A stretch of 64,000 nt of DNA, from the NCBI RefSeq assembly GCF_036370855.1, contig NC_088106.1, positions 30,034,001-30,098,000 on the forward strand, read 5' to 3'. The DNA comes from Dromaius novaehollandiae. Its lineage: Eukaryota; Chordata; Aves; Casuariiformes; Dromaiidae. The translations under genes and the position numbers were made by a program. The notes beneath the pieces were generated by a model. That model worked only from the letters and a program-made list of their open reading frames with translations. It had not been told where the DNA came from and searched no databases. This document shows, piece by piece, positions 46,670 to 58,400 of the stretch; the first letter of the stretch is position 1, and each line of letters begins with the position of its first letter.

Positions 46670-49600
46670 CTGAAAAGGAAATAAAAGATGGCATCAGCTA
46701 CCGGAGGCTCTGTAACAGCCTAAAGCATTGGCCTCTGTGTTCCTGTGTGCTGCTGGATTTGAAGCAGCTTTGTACTGTGTTAGCACTCGGAGCCACTGAA
46801 CGAGCTCAGAGCCAACTGACCATGGACAGGCTACAACAGTCTCTTTCAATGTTGCTCATAAACTTCCACTTTTTTTTGCCATGAATATATCCTGGGTTGA
46901 GTGAAGCACCCACTTGCAATAATCAAATGTGATGGCGTACAAAGCCATAGCTGATGTAAATCATAATTCAGTTGCTGCAGCCTGCACCCACTGATGATCT
47001 GCTACACAGTTTGCAATCAAAGCTGCAACTAACAGGCTTGACTTAGCCAGCAAACACACTGTGAATTTTAGAATCATTCACTAGATTTTAGAATTGCTCT
47101 CTCCTGCTCTCTCAATTTGTTATGCAAGTCACACAGTCAGAAAAGAGAAATACTCATTGGTGACCCACAATACAGGGCAAACAGACGTATTGTTTTGGGC
47201 TCACTGACATCGTGATAACTTTTGCCACCTGGGTATTATGCATGGATCAGGGCTATGATATGCTGGCTGTATGCTGTCTACACTTCCAAAGCCCAGGGCT
47301 TCGCATAATACCTTTCGATGTCTAGCACAGACAGACTTACTGGGATTCTGCTGGAACCAGTCCTCGGCAAGCAAGGCACATCATAATGCCTCCGACGAGG
47401 GCCAGGCCGCCCGCCACCCAGCCAACGAACAAGGCTGAGCCAAAGGTGTACCTGCAAAACAAAGAGACCTGCCTAGTTAGTGCTGTGATAACCCTCCAGG
47501 AAGTTTATTCTGAAATGCTTTGAAAATTGGCACTCTTGGCACTTTAAAGGGCTTCTAACTCTGCCATGCTGCCCTCTCTGCTGCATTTTTCATCCCCTGT
47601 TCTCCCTCTGGCCCTGCAGAAGTTCCTGTGAGCACAGGCCCACTTACAGATTTGTCTTAGATGGAGACCTGTTCTCTGTTTCCTTGCCTTAGCTGCGTGA
47701 ACAGAGAGATCCCCGTCGATTTCCCTAGAAAAATTGGCTTTATCTCATCTCCAGCGCAGATAAGGAAATGACTCCATAAATCTCCCAAGTCCTAGGTCCA
47801 AACTAATCTGCACCCAAAGTCTGTTTTTCCTTCACCAGCCTTGCCTTCAGCCTGCCGTGGCCCTAAGGGAAATCTCACACCGTGGACCACCATGAGTCGG
47901 AGGAATAACCCACCTTGTCTGGATGTTTTGCATTCCCTGGTACATGTTGGCAGTGGACATCCAGAAGTTTGTGACCAGCATGTTGGCAAACACAGACACT
48001 CCAGTGATGGCACACAGACCTGTGATCAGACAGAAAGGCAGTCTGAGACCCACAAACAACCACCTTGAACCTTGGGGAAGCACGTTATAGCTCTGAAAAA
48101 GGTGGGTGAGACATTGCGTTGTGTTCTGACATGGTATGTTCAGGAAAAATGGGGACTCACAGTTTATTCACGTTTCTGCCTAGATTTCCATACATTTACT
48201 TTCCCGTAGCAAGAATAAAATGTTAAACTATAAAATCCTGAGTCAGACCAGCCAAAGTCTTTCTAGTGATGTATTTTGTCACAGAAAATGAGTTTAGCAA
48301 GTAGCGTCTTTCAGCTGCTGAAAAAATCTAATAGTTAAATTCTCCAGATTTGTTTCACAGCGAAAAATGTGAAAAAAAGATTCCATATCTGGAAATGATT
48401 TTCTTTGAGTGTGAATACACACTTCTCATCACGGGGAAGAAGGGATATTTCTGGTTCACAACCTGAAAGCTAAATGAGGTAGTAAAGTCTGCCTGGGTCT
48501 GCTGGCAGCTGAAAGACTAGATCTAAGAGGCAGGAACTTCCACCATCCATCTCTACAGATGGTCACTTTGATGCCCTGCAAGGACAAGCCTGGCAGAAAT
48601 GGCATCATTGTTTGATATTTCACTATTGCTTAATTTAGTGGTGTGATCATGCAAACGGAGGTCTTTGCTCCACAGAGGAACAGATATGAGAGGGCGCACA
48701 GGGTCACACACGAGAGAAGTGCAGAACAGTGCTGTGAAGCGCTATGGGTCTGCTAGGGCTGAAAGGAAGGAAACCAAACATCCATGTGAACATTTGAAGT
48801 CAGCTGTGTGTCTGTCAAAAGCATGGAAGGAGGTGCAAAACACAGCTAAAGGTCATGTCATGTAGGTACCTAACTCAAGACATGTAGGTACCTAACTCCT
48901 CGCCTACCTGAGCCTAAGGACCTTATCTGGAAGTGAGTGAAGCTGGCCAAGGGATGTCCTGTCCCAAGTGTCAATCAGACCATCTATCTTTTCAGCCTCC
49001 TTCTGGGAATGTGCGAGTGGGACTTTCAAATATTCTTGTTGGCCAAATTCTTCACTGATTCAAATGGGTAAAATGATAGATTTTAAGTGCAAAATTAAAG
49101 CTTCATTGCATAAGGTGTTTCCCTCCATCTAGCTTGTTCATCCTCGAATTATATGTTGTATATCTGATAGCCCAACACCACTAAGTGCTACTCAACCATA
49201 AAGATTTTAAATAGGGACATTCTCCTTGCCTGCATAAGGATGTGATTATTTATCTAAAATAAATTGTGGGAAAATCTGCAAGTGATGTTCTTAAGCATTT
49301 GCAATTTAGAGGTAGCTGGGCAATACTGGGTATTCACATACCCTCTGTGATAACCCAAAGTATTAAAAAATTACAAACTAGACTACCAAAACCCTGAGAG
49401 TCTTAATAAAATGACTGTATATAAATCCTGAAACTCTTTATAACACAGCTATTTTGTATAAATAAATAATACTATGTTTCTTAATAATAACACACGTAGA
49501 AAATGATCTAATTTCTTTTTTATCTGCAATCTGTTTTTTCAGGCTTCTATATTTTTCCATCTCAAAAATGAAGAATACAAACTTTTGGTTTACTTTTACT

Positions 49601-52600
49601 AAACAGAAGCAGAAATTCTCATAGAATTACTTAATCCCAGGAGCCCAGGCTTTAAGGTAAAGGCCAATAACTTTATCCAAGCAGCATTGCTTTGAGTTGC
49701 TCCAGAGTTTCTTCTACCTATGACTCAAAGTACATGAAGATCTGCCCAGTCTTCAATTCTTCAGTTCAATTGTACATGAGAGACAGGACACCATTCACTT
49801 ACCAGCAACAATAAACATGATGCCAGAGGTCAGAGTCATGTTGGCTTTTGCAGAATCCTCCATATTGCCAATACGGATGCATTTCAGAGCAAAAATGCAC
49901 ACAAGGAGTCCAAGGATACCCAGGACAATACCCACAATCATGAGGGCCCTCACTGCCTGGAACATTGCTGAAAAACAAAGCAACAAGGGCCATGCTTAGC
50001 CACTAAACCGAGATTCACCACAGCCTGGAAGGCTGAAACACAGTTGCAGCTGTTAGAGGTCTTCCCCTCAGGATGTTTTTTTCAAAGGCAATGCTCTTTC
50101 CCTGGAATTTTTCCTGACTTTTAAAGATTTTAAAGATTATTTCTCTCTAAGGAGAAAAATATCATATTCCTCTCCCACCCCCGAAAATACTTTGCAGTTG
50201 GTTTGCTGAAAGCAGAGCCCATCCCACGTGAAACAGGTCTACACTCAGCATTATCTGGAGCATCTGTGCAGGTCCAGCTGTTTGTCTCAACGTCCCAAAG
50301 AGCTTCCTCCTTTCAGGGATGAGACATAATTTTTTGTAAATGCTCGTCAGCACCAGCCATGATTTACTCAGCTGAAATCCATGGAAAGGAGCTGGTGTAA
50401 GTGTGAATGAAGTTCGTGGGTCCTTTTCTGGTACTGCTCAAAATGAAACAGTTCAGCTGATTGCTTTTGTGTTGAAAAAATGTTTCATGGGAATGGAACA
50501 GTTGTGACTTTTGTAATGTGCAAAAGCTGGAACTCTTTGTATTGACTGTCAGTTAAGGTAAAAGTCTAAGTTAACTTGAGATACTGATATTCATATTCAT
50601 TCTCTGTGTGACAGGGGATATTTAACATTGTAAGAGTATTTCAGTTTCTTCATTAAAACATCTCAGGTATCCCAGGCTAAGAAACATGTACTTATTGCTG
50701 GACATATTGAAGCTCTCTCTCTACATTTCAGTATGGAACAGAAAATTTCTTTCCTTAGCTTCGTTTTCAAGAATTTGCTCATTTCATCTGTCTCTGTATT
50801 TATGAGCATCTCTGCTCCACCCATAACTTCCAGTTCCTAGGCTGATTTCAAACAAACTTCAGAGAGAGAAAGACAGAGAGTCTGAAACATTTCAAACTCT
50901 GGATTAAATACTGGAAAGTTTGTTACTAATGCTAACCTATCTACTTGGCTGGTTCTGAAGTCAAAGGTGGCAGCTTGCATATCAGCATTAGATTTCTCTT
51001 TGAGAAGAAAGTCTCAAGTGAAAAAGAAATACATTTCATAGTGAGACATATAAAAATTCCTTAAAAATTCAGCCAAGTGACAGAAATATGTAAGAAACCA
51101 GACTCCATCACTCTGCTGCTCCTAAACTGCTTTCTAGAAACACCTGAATTTCCAGTGGAAGACAAATTCTGTGTGATGTGCCCTAACTACTCAGAGATAT
51201 AAGCCTTATACTATCACTATGATGTTGCTGGGCAGATTGGTTTAAAAAAGTATCAATTATTTTGTAACTGAAATGACCAGGAAAACTTTTTTTTTCCCCC
51301 AATGGGCAGTGAAAGCAGAAAGTGCCACCCAGCTATCCATATTATTTCTAACAGCTGTATGACTCAAAGTGGAGTTCTGTATGTCCCTCCTTTACAATAA
51401 AATATATGGCATAGGAGAAGAGAAAATCACCTTGCCAAACAATGTGCATATGCTAAAGAGCATCAACAAAGCTTCAGCAATGAACTCCCTTCGCATGTCC
51501 TTTGCATGGCTATTTGTAATATTAGTCTTGTACGCATCTGTACATGTGCATTAATATAACAAGCAAATATCCCAGCCTGGAATTTTTTTAGCAGCCTGCC
51601 AGCAAGATGGGAATGCCTGGTTGGAGCTGGGTTGTGATGCTGGTGGATAGTGCCCACAGGAGCTGAGCGCTGCTGTCAATCAGCCCTAATGTAGCAACAA
51701 CCCTCTGGAGTCCTCTTAGCTGGAGTGGAAAAGCAGGGGAAAAGTAAAGAGAAACTTGCACCTTTTGAGTGTGAAGGAGAACTGCAGTGAACAGGCCAGG
51801 CACTTGAATACCAAGGTGGTTTTCTAATAAGATGGCACACATCCCACCTTGCCTGCAATTTAACGTCGCCTACGGACACTTCTTGTCCGTGCCTACGCAC
51901 GTGGCCCGGGCAGAGACAGGAAGGCGGCAGCGCCAGCACGGCGCTGGGAACAGGGCGATCAAAAGTATTTCGAGGGCTGTTGCCTTGGCATCATGTGGGG
52001 AGGGAGAAGGGAAACGTTTATAAACCCTACTTCCGCAGGAGGGCAAGAGCGGGTGCTGGGGACCCAGTGCTCAGCATGGGCTGTCCTCGCTCCGTGGGGT
52101 GACCACAAGAACCACACCAGTGTGGGGACTCACTGCTGCTCACCGTGACACACAGGAAACCAAGCCTGCTGCCCCACAGGCTAGAACTACACCACCTTCT
52201 CCCATCTGGCAGTCCCACCAGGGCTGCTACTCTTATGACTCAATTTGCCCTTATCAGCTGATAACAAGTGCTAACGAGCCTGGGATATTCAATCTCCCAT
52301 TCATCAGCCCCCAGGTGCAAGCTCATTAGTTATTTTTCATCAGAGAAAAAGAAGCTGACGGATATGCCTTATCAGCCCTCAAAGGGTGTTTGTGCTGCAC
52401 CTGATGCAAAGCAGGAAGCTGCAAAGAGAAGAAAAATCACAATTCTCATTTGCTGTTACAGTTTCTTAAGAATCTTTCCATCTGCTTTGGTTTCAGGGAG
52501 GGTAGGAGAGACAAATACTCCAGGGCAGTGTAAGACACTATGGATTGTGATGGAAGATCCTTGTAGCTGTCAGAATCTGTCCCCAGGACAATCTTTCTTT

Positions 52601-55306
52601 TCTGGGATGCTTCCCACTGATCTTAGGGTTCCTGGGTGCCATCACAACGATGGTCTTGTTCAAGAAGAATAGACCCTAACTTAAGACTTCACAGAGATAT
52701 CCTGGCTGCCCAACTGAGATGTTCCTAGTGCCTGGAGTGCCAAAGTCAAAGCGTGGCAGTTCTCCATGGAAAAGGAGGGCCCTGCCCTCCGCAGCCAGAG
52801 GAAGAGGAGAGGGACGCAGCAGGGCACAAGAGACACAATGTGAAGTAGCCATCAGCATGTTGTGGGACATCGGTGCCACGAGGCTAATTTATGCGCCACC
52901 TCTGCAAAGAGACAGCGAGTAGAGGAAAGCGCTCCCTGTTCTCCTGTGGCTTTAACGCCCCTCTGCCTGGCTCACGGAACAGAAGATGAGAGCAGTTTAG
53001 AAAAGGAGCACTTCAGTTCTGAAGTCAATTTTGGCAGCCATCGAAAGCCCTCTGAACAGAGCTACTCTTCAAAGGCCAGCAGTCTCCCCCAGAAGGAAGA
53101 TGGTCTCAGGCCAACAGAATAGGGGAAGTTTTACTAAGGAAAAAATTTGCATTAGGAGCACCGAGTAGTATACAGCCCTATCATTAAAGTCAAGCACAGA
53201 AACTGCCTGCACATCTTTGCATACATATTTTGCATGAGATATGAAGTGTGTCCATGCTTGATATCTGCACTCATATGTCTGCTCATTTTGCACACCTGAT
53301 TTCCATACACATAAGGGATGATGTGCACAGAAAACTGTGCAATCAAACTCATCAAAATAAACTTCAGTGATCTGAAACCATAGTTTGCATCACTGTTTTT
53401 GAGGCCTAAATGAAACTGCAGAGCTGTCTTTTCTGTCAATGTTGCTGTGAGTATTGAGAGGTGAGTGAAATAAAGCAATATAAATTCATCTAAACTAACA
53501 TCACCCATGTTTCTGTTACTAATACAAAATTCAAAGGTGGAAATGTAGCTTTATGACTGGTTATGATTAATGGAACTTAGAAAGTTTAGGAAAAAAATAA
53601 TTTTTTTTTTTAAATTAAACAAATCAAGCTGAGACATTCCCTTTTTATCTTTCAAGGTACTCATCAAATAAATGGACACATAAGTAAAATAAATCTGGTA
53701 GAACATCTCTATGACACAATAGAAAATGTCTGTGAATGTCTTGTGCATTTCTGTATTACTATATTACTTAAAAATAACATAAAAAGTAGAATCTTAATAG
53801 TGATGAATTAGCGCCAAAATGATGGTTACCATTGCCTCATTGAGCTTTTAAAAGTCACCTACGCACAGCATTATAAGGATAGATGTATATTCATTGACAT
53901 GTATATACATGCATATATTTTAGTGAATATATGTACTTTTTTCTTTAAAATAAAAGGGACTATAGGAGAGGTGACCAAACATTGTTTCTATTCTTCGAAA
54001 TGAGCAAGAAGTTGCCTAGCAATCCTGAAGCTGGGCACACACAAACACATTTATTCCATTGCAGCCCTCAGGATGGTCACAACCTTTTCCCCAAAAACAT
54101 AAACCTCAGCCAACCTGTTTGTCTTCTGCAAAGCCCTCTCTCATGCCTTGCAAGAATGAAGCAAAGGGAGCATCTGTGGGGGCACAGGAGCTGGAAGCCC
54201 GCATCCACACTCCCCTCTGCACCAATCGACAGATGCAAAAGGCCTTTGTTCATTAGCGGTTGCTTGTACCTGGTTGCACCTATGCACAAGGAGCGAAAAA
54301 TGCTCTCTAAGCCATGGTTCTTGCTTGTTGGCAGGGTGCAGGTGCAAGAGGCTGGAGGGAGACGTGGCGAGTCAGGCTGGGCATTGCCCTCGCCCCGGGG
54401 TCCTGCAAGCTCGAGAGCACTCTAGGACTCCCAGTAATATTCACGTGCAGTGGAGTGGGAGAGACAGCTCTTTTTTAAAGTTTGGGTGCTGCTTTACACA
54501 GCGTTGCAGCAAACAGCAAGCAAACCAGAAAATAAAACCCTTCTGCAGCCTAAAAATGCCCCAGGTAACATAAAGTGAAGGAAAATTCCTTACTCTTCTA
54601 GCCCTTCCCACACACACTGTTCAAAAGCAGATTTCTTTAACGCAAAAAATAAGAAGATCTTTTTCTCTTTGGGGAATAAAATAATTCAGTTGGTTTCTGT
54701 AGAAGCCGTTATTCTAATAACAACATAATAAACATGCAGTTGTTTTTCTTGTGTTCAGATTCAAATGAACAGAATTTACAGGCTGGTTTAAACATCCTCA
54801 GTCACCCAACATCAATGGAGCTGTGCTGATTTATGCCAGCAATGGAGCTGAACCTGTGACACTCATCCAGAGATCACATACACACGCTCCAAGTCGTAAT
54901 CTCTACCGCGTAAAGGTATTATTTTGCTAACAAATATGCACATATTTTTATGCTCATACACTGAGTACCCTGGAAAATTTCTTCCTTGCAAAGTGCTTTA
55001 AGATACCTTCTCCTGCTTTTTGATGAAAGCTGTACAGAGTTACAGGAGAGGTCCCGGGTTAGACCCGATGCATCTTTTGCCCCTACCTGGCAGCCCAAGA
55101 ATGGTGAAATAAGGCCGGCACTCTGTAAAGCCAGAGCTCTGCTTCACGCAGCTCCTCCACAGTCCCTGATATTGGAAGACAGCTGTGACTGGGTTGTCAT
55201 ACAAGTCCTGCGTGCTCCACATATCCATGGCCGTGGACACGATGCACCCCGCAACGCCTAGCGATGACACGATGAACCCCATCACCTGACAGACTGTTGT
55301 GGACAT
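46492..55306 (-). CDS. CLDN18: Claudin-18 (CLDN18), 5 exons
   Basis: The gene encodes a 259-residue tight-junction claudin (human 261) with four membrane spans. In mammals claudin-18 limits paracellular ion leak in lung alveoli and stomach. The claudin signature W-GLW-C-C is present in the first extracellular loop (Trp30, Gly48-Leu49-Trp50, Cys53, Cys63). Later landmarks are ALKCIRIGNMEDSAKANMTL, ANMLVTNFWMSTANMY, the fourth span FVGWVAGGLALVGGIMMC and the C-terminal PSKYDYV, whose last residues bind PDZ scaffolds such as ZO-1. Exons on the minus strand: 55306-55087, 49967-49803, 48019-47914, 47451-47341 and 46669-46492, with phases 1, 1, 2, 2 all consistent. The start has a strong context (CACCATGTC). 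The second extracellular loop is four residues shorter than in human. The gene is convergent with DZIP1L. Confidence 0.97.
47341..47451 (-). CDS. CLDN18: CLDN18 exon 4 (fourth membrane span)
   Basis: It encodes YTFGSALFVGWVAGGLALVG through CRGLVPAES. The acceptor is GTTTTGCAG and the donor CCCA|GTAAGT on the minus strand. Confidence 0.96.
47914..48019 (-). CDS. CLDN18: CLDN18 exon 3 (third span and second loop)
   Basis: It encodes LCAITGVSVFANMLVTNFWM and the second extracellular loop NMYQGMQNIQTR. The acceptor is TGATCACAG and the donor AAG|GTGGGT. Compared with human, four residues are absent just before QTR. Confidence 0.96.
48020..49802 (-). other. CLDN18: CLDN18 intron 2
   Basis: No exon is seen inside. 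It contains an 18-base direct repeat (CATGTAGGTACCTAACTC at 48859-48876 and 48881-48898). Confidence 0.85.
48859..48898. repeat. 18-base direct repeat, two copies
   Basis: Two identical 18-base copies are separated by four bases. They are too few to be a satellite; replication slippage is the likely origin. Confidence 0.8.
49803..49967 (-). CDS. CLDN18: CLDN18 exon 2 (second span)
   Basis: It encodes AMFQAVRALMIVGIVLGILG and the loop ALKCIRIGNMEDSAKANMTL up to IMFIVAG. The acceptor is TGTTTTTCAG and the donor CTG|GTAAGT on the minus strand. This is the shared exon to which alternative first exons are spliced in mammals. Confidence 0.97.
49968..55086 (-). other. CLDN18: CLDN18 intron 1; no second first exon seen
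   Basis: In mammals a stomach-type first exon lies between the lung-type first exon and exon 2. I looked for a second copy of the WSTQDLY/GLWRSC coding pattern on the minus strand and found none. The intron is mostly AT-rich, with no recognisable repeat family. A short CG-rich part lies near 51890-51960. Confidence 0.6.
55087..55306 (-). CDS. CLDN18: CLDN18 exon 1 (start, first span, first loop)
   Basis: It encodes residues 1-73 and one base, from MSTTVCQVMGF to FTILGLP, with the W-GLW-C-C signature. MSTT, DMWSTQDLYDNP, FQY and CRPYF match the human lung isoform (18.1), while TAVF and YQG match the stomach isoform (18.2). The donor is CAG|GTAGGG. Confidence 0.97.
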
Positions 55307-55445
55307 GGTGTCTCCCCCAAAGAGAGGAGGTGACAGCCCTGATGAAGCCGTAGACCTAATGGGAACGCTGAAGTCCTCTTGACTGAGCCACCAGAATTGC
55401 AGCGGCTCTTATCAGATCGTTTCCATTGAGTGGTGTGTTTGCTCA
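55307..55445 (-). promoter_or_regulatory. CLDN18: Possible CLDN18 promoter-proximal region
   Basis: Just upstream of the start ATG, the sequence shows a GATA-type site (TTATCA on plus, 55409-55414) and a forkhead-like TGTTTGC (55436-55442). Factors of both families are active in gut and lung epithelium, where claudin-18 is expressed in mammals. No TATA box was seen, and single short sites are weak evidence. Confidence 0.25.
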
Positions 55446-58400
55446 AAGTGTTTTTGCAAGATAGTCCAGTTTCACTCTCGCTGGGTAGGTTTGTGCTGGC
55501 AGGGCCAGAGATATGAGCCTTTGTCCTTTAGCAGTGCTTGTCCTTCTCCAGCTAAACAGCCACGCTTGGTCAAGTGTTGGGCAACCCACTTGGAACATGC
55601 GCCTTCCCCCCTACCCAAATACTTAGATGCCTGCTGGACTTATCCTGAATGCTTGGCATGCTACAAATGCTCCTGAGTGGAAGGAGAGGGAAGGATTTTG
55701 TTCACAGGTGAACTCATCACCAGCCACAGCATCCTCCTTTTTCCAGGGCACTGTGCACTAACCCAGCTCACTGCTTCCTTGGCCCTGGCTCTTTTACGAT
55801 CACTTCCACAAAGCGGGAGCAAACCTGCCATGAGGCCCAGATGGGACACTGCTAACCCCAGGACAGGGAGGACTTCCCCAGTCCTTGTGTCGTGGAGGCA
55901 CCAGCTCAGTCCTCACAGCACCCGCGGGAATGAACAGGGGCCGCTCCTCCCTTCCTCTTGCCTCTGCTCCCAGCATCTCCAGGGAAGCACAGCTGAGGCT
56001 GCCTGGACGCACACCCCCAGGCACCCATCCAAGAGTCCCAAAACGACCCAGCAAACCTCTTTCAACCTGAGATAAAGCAATAGCCAGAAGACATTGGGTT
56101 GAAGGTCCAAGTTGGACCCTGTGGAGACTCCTCCTGCTAAGGAATTGCTCCTCTACCTACTTGCCCACACAGCCATGTGGGATGGCCTGGTCTTCTCCCA
56201 CCCGCGTCCCCGTCATCCACCACGCAGCCCCAGTGAAACCCGCATGGTGACATGACGAGAGGCACCCACAGACGTGTGTGGGGTGCATAATGGGAGGGTT
56301 AGAGAAGGGAGGGTGCAGAGACAGGTCAGAAAATGCCTTTTCACAAGTGTTTGCTTACAGTGGCTGGTGGGGGGGATGGTCTGTGAAACGGGATGGGGGC
56401 TATAAGAATTAGGAAATTAATTATCTCTTTCCACAGTGGAGAAGTGCTGGGCTCATGGGAGCAATATAAATTTGCCATGCTGCTCTGCCAGTGCAGTACA
56501 ATGAGTTACAAGGACCTTCCAGACTTCACGCTCATCAATTCTGATCTAATACACTGTTTCAACTGATTTACTTCAACCCTGACCTAGAAACAAATTCCTG
56601 CTTTATCCAATCCTGATACCTTTCTGTGCCACAGACACAGTCAATACGATCACCTTGTTATGAAGCAGCATGAAAGCTACCAGGAAGGGAGGTGAGGCTG
56701 ATTTCTGTGGATGGATGAGTTACAGCAGGGTTATTATGTATTGACTGTTGTGTCCATGTTCTGGAGAATGACCACCTAGGACATCCCTTAAACACTGACT
56801 GGGTCCTACAGCACTGCAGCATAATGTATTCTGGGCTTGACAAAGCTCAGATATACGGAAGGGCAAAGCTGGAAAAAAACCATCCCCCATCGAGGCCCAA
56901 ATTTATAACATGAGAGCAGCTTGCTTCACTGATGCAAGCCCCAACACTTGGCAACTTCTGCTTTTCAGGCTGTGTAGTGAGCTGGCAGGCAGCAAATAGA
57001 AATCCCTTCATGCTGGGCTCTGGTATGTCCTGCTGTAGCAGCCAAGAGAGTTCAAGTATGTAGTGCAGGGCCACAAATCACAGCCACAGCAGCCCTCCGG
57101 GATCAGGCACAAAATGTCTTTGCTTCCAGCAGTTTTATCAAATTTACCCAATTCCACTGACTTTTTGCAAGTTTACACCAGGGGAAGGACTGGCTCCAAC
57201 ATATCTGAAAGTCAGAAGATGCCAGCAAAAATAATAGTGTGGACAAAAACACAGAAGTGAGCCCTCAAGAAACAGAGATGATAACAGCTGCTCTGTTAAA
57301 GCACATGTGCTAGGCTAGGGCGAGCACATGCTTATAAATATACTGTGTATCAGATGATTCCTTTTGAAAAAGCAGGGCTGGGGAGGACTGAGAAGCCTGG
57401 AGAGCAGCAAGTCCTAAAATAGGTAGTATGGCCAAGTCTCCATCCCATACTTTACTGCCCAACAGCCTGTAGCAGATGGGGACTCTGGTACCAGGAGGAA
57501 AGAGAGCCTCCAATTCAGAAAGGCTGATTGCACTCAAGCCGAAAAACTCCCCAACAGCTCTGAAGGTCTCCTCTCCTCCTCCAGCACGCCCCAGGGCTTG
57601 TCTTCTTCTTGCCATCTAGTGGTAAGAGATCACATTGCGCTGTTTGCAGGCTAGACCTCTTCAAACTTTGTCCCAGGGATACTCCTCTGGGATGTAAGCC
57701 CTGCTTCCAGGGCTAGTCTCACCCCACAGCATTTGTGCACAACTTCTCGCAGGGCTGCACAGAAAAATGGGCCCAGCGACTGGTTACAGTTAAAAATAAC
57801 CCCTGAGACAAAAAGGGGGCAGGGGAATGAAAAGAACAAACACGTTTCCATTTGCTTCCAAAAAAATCTTTATCCCTCAAAGTAAGGGCACTTTTAAAAT
57901 GACTACTGTTTTTCTCCTAAATCGAACAGTTTGACAATTGCATGAAAACATGCTCCACAACTACGCTGCTTCAGGTGTGACCAAACCAAACCAAACCATT
58001 TTAATAACTGGACCAAGAGGAAGTAGGAAAAGAAAGGAAGGTTGAGGTGACTGGTTGTCTTGGCCCAGGGGAGCAGCATGTTTTTGGAGGGTGGTGCTTT
58101 CTCCCTGCGACCCGTGATCTGGCACTAACTCATGCAAAGAAGTCACTGATGTACAAGCCCTAGCCCCAGTTCCCTGCTGAGGTGGCCTTACTGTACACCA
58201 TGCCCAAGTGTTTGCTTTGCGAGGAGGGGAATGACTGCTCCTTTCTCTCTGAACCTCTCTGCCGAGATCAGCTGTGTGTAGCTGGAACAGCTCTTCAAGC
58301 TAACAGGGAGATCTGCTTCTGCTTCTTATCCTCCCACCATTGTTTCACGTTCATCTGATGGCTTTCACACTCCCAAGCTCCCTGACACAGGCCTGTTGGA

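Noticed and set aside
57310-57615. A 101-codon minus-strand open frame beginning MARRRQALGRAGGGEE
   Set aside because: No family recognised and no partner exon. It is upstream of CLDN18 but shares nothing with claudins.
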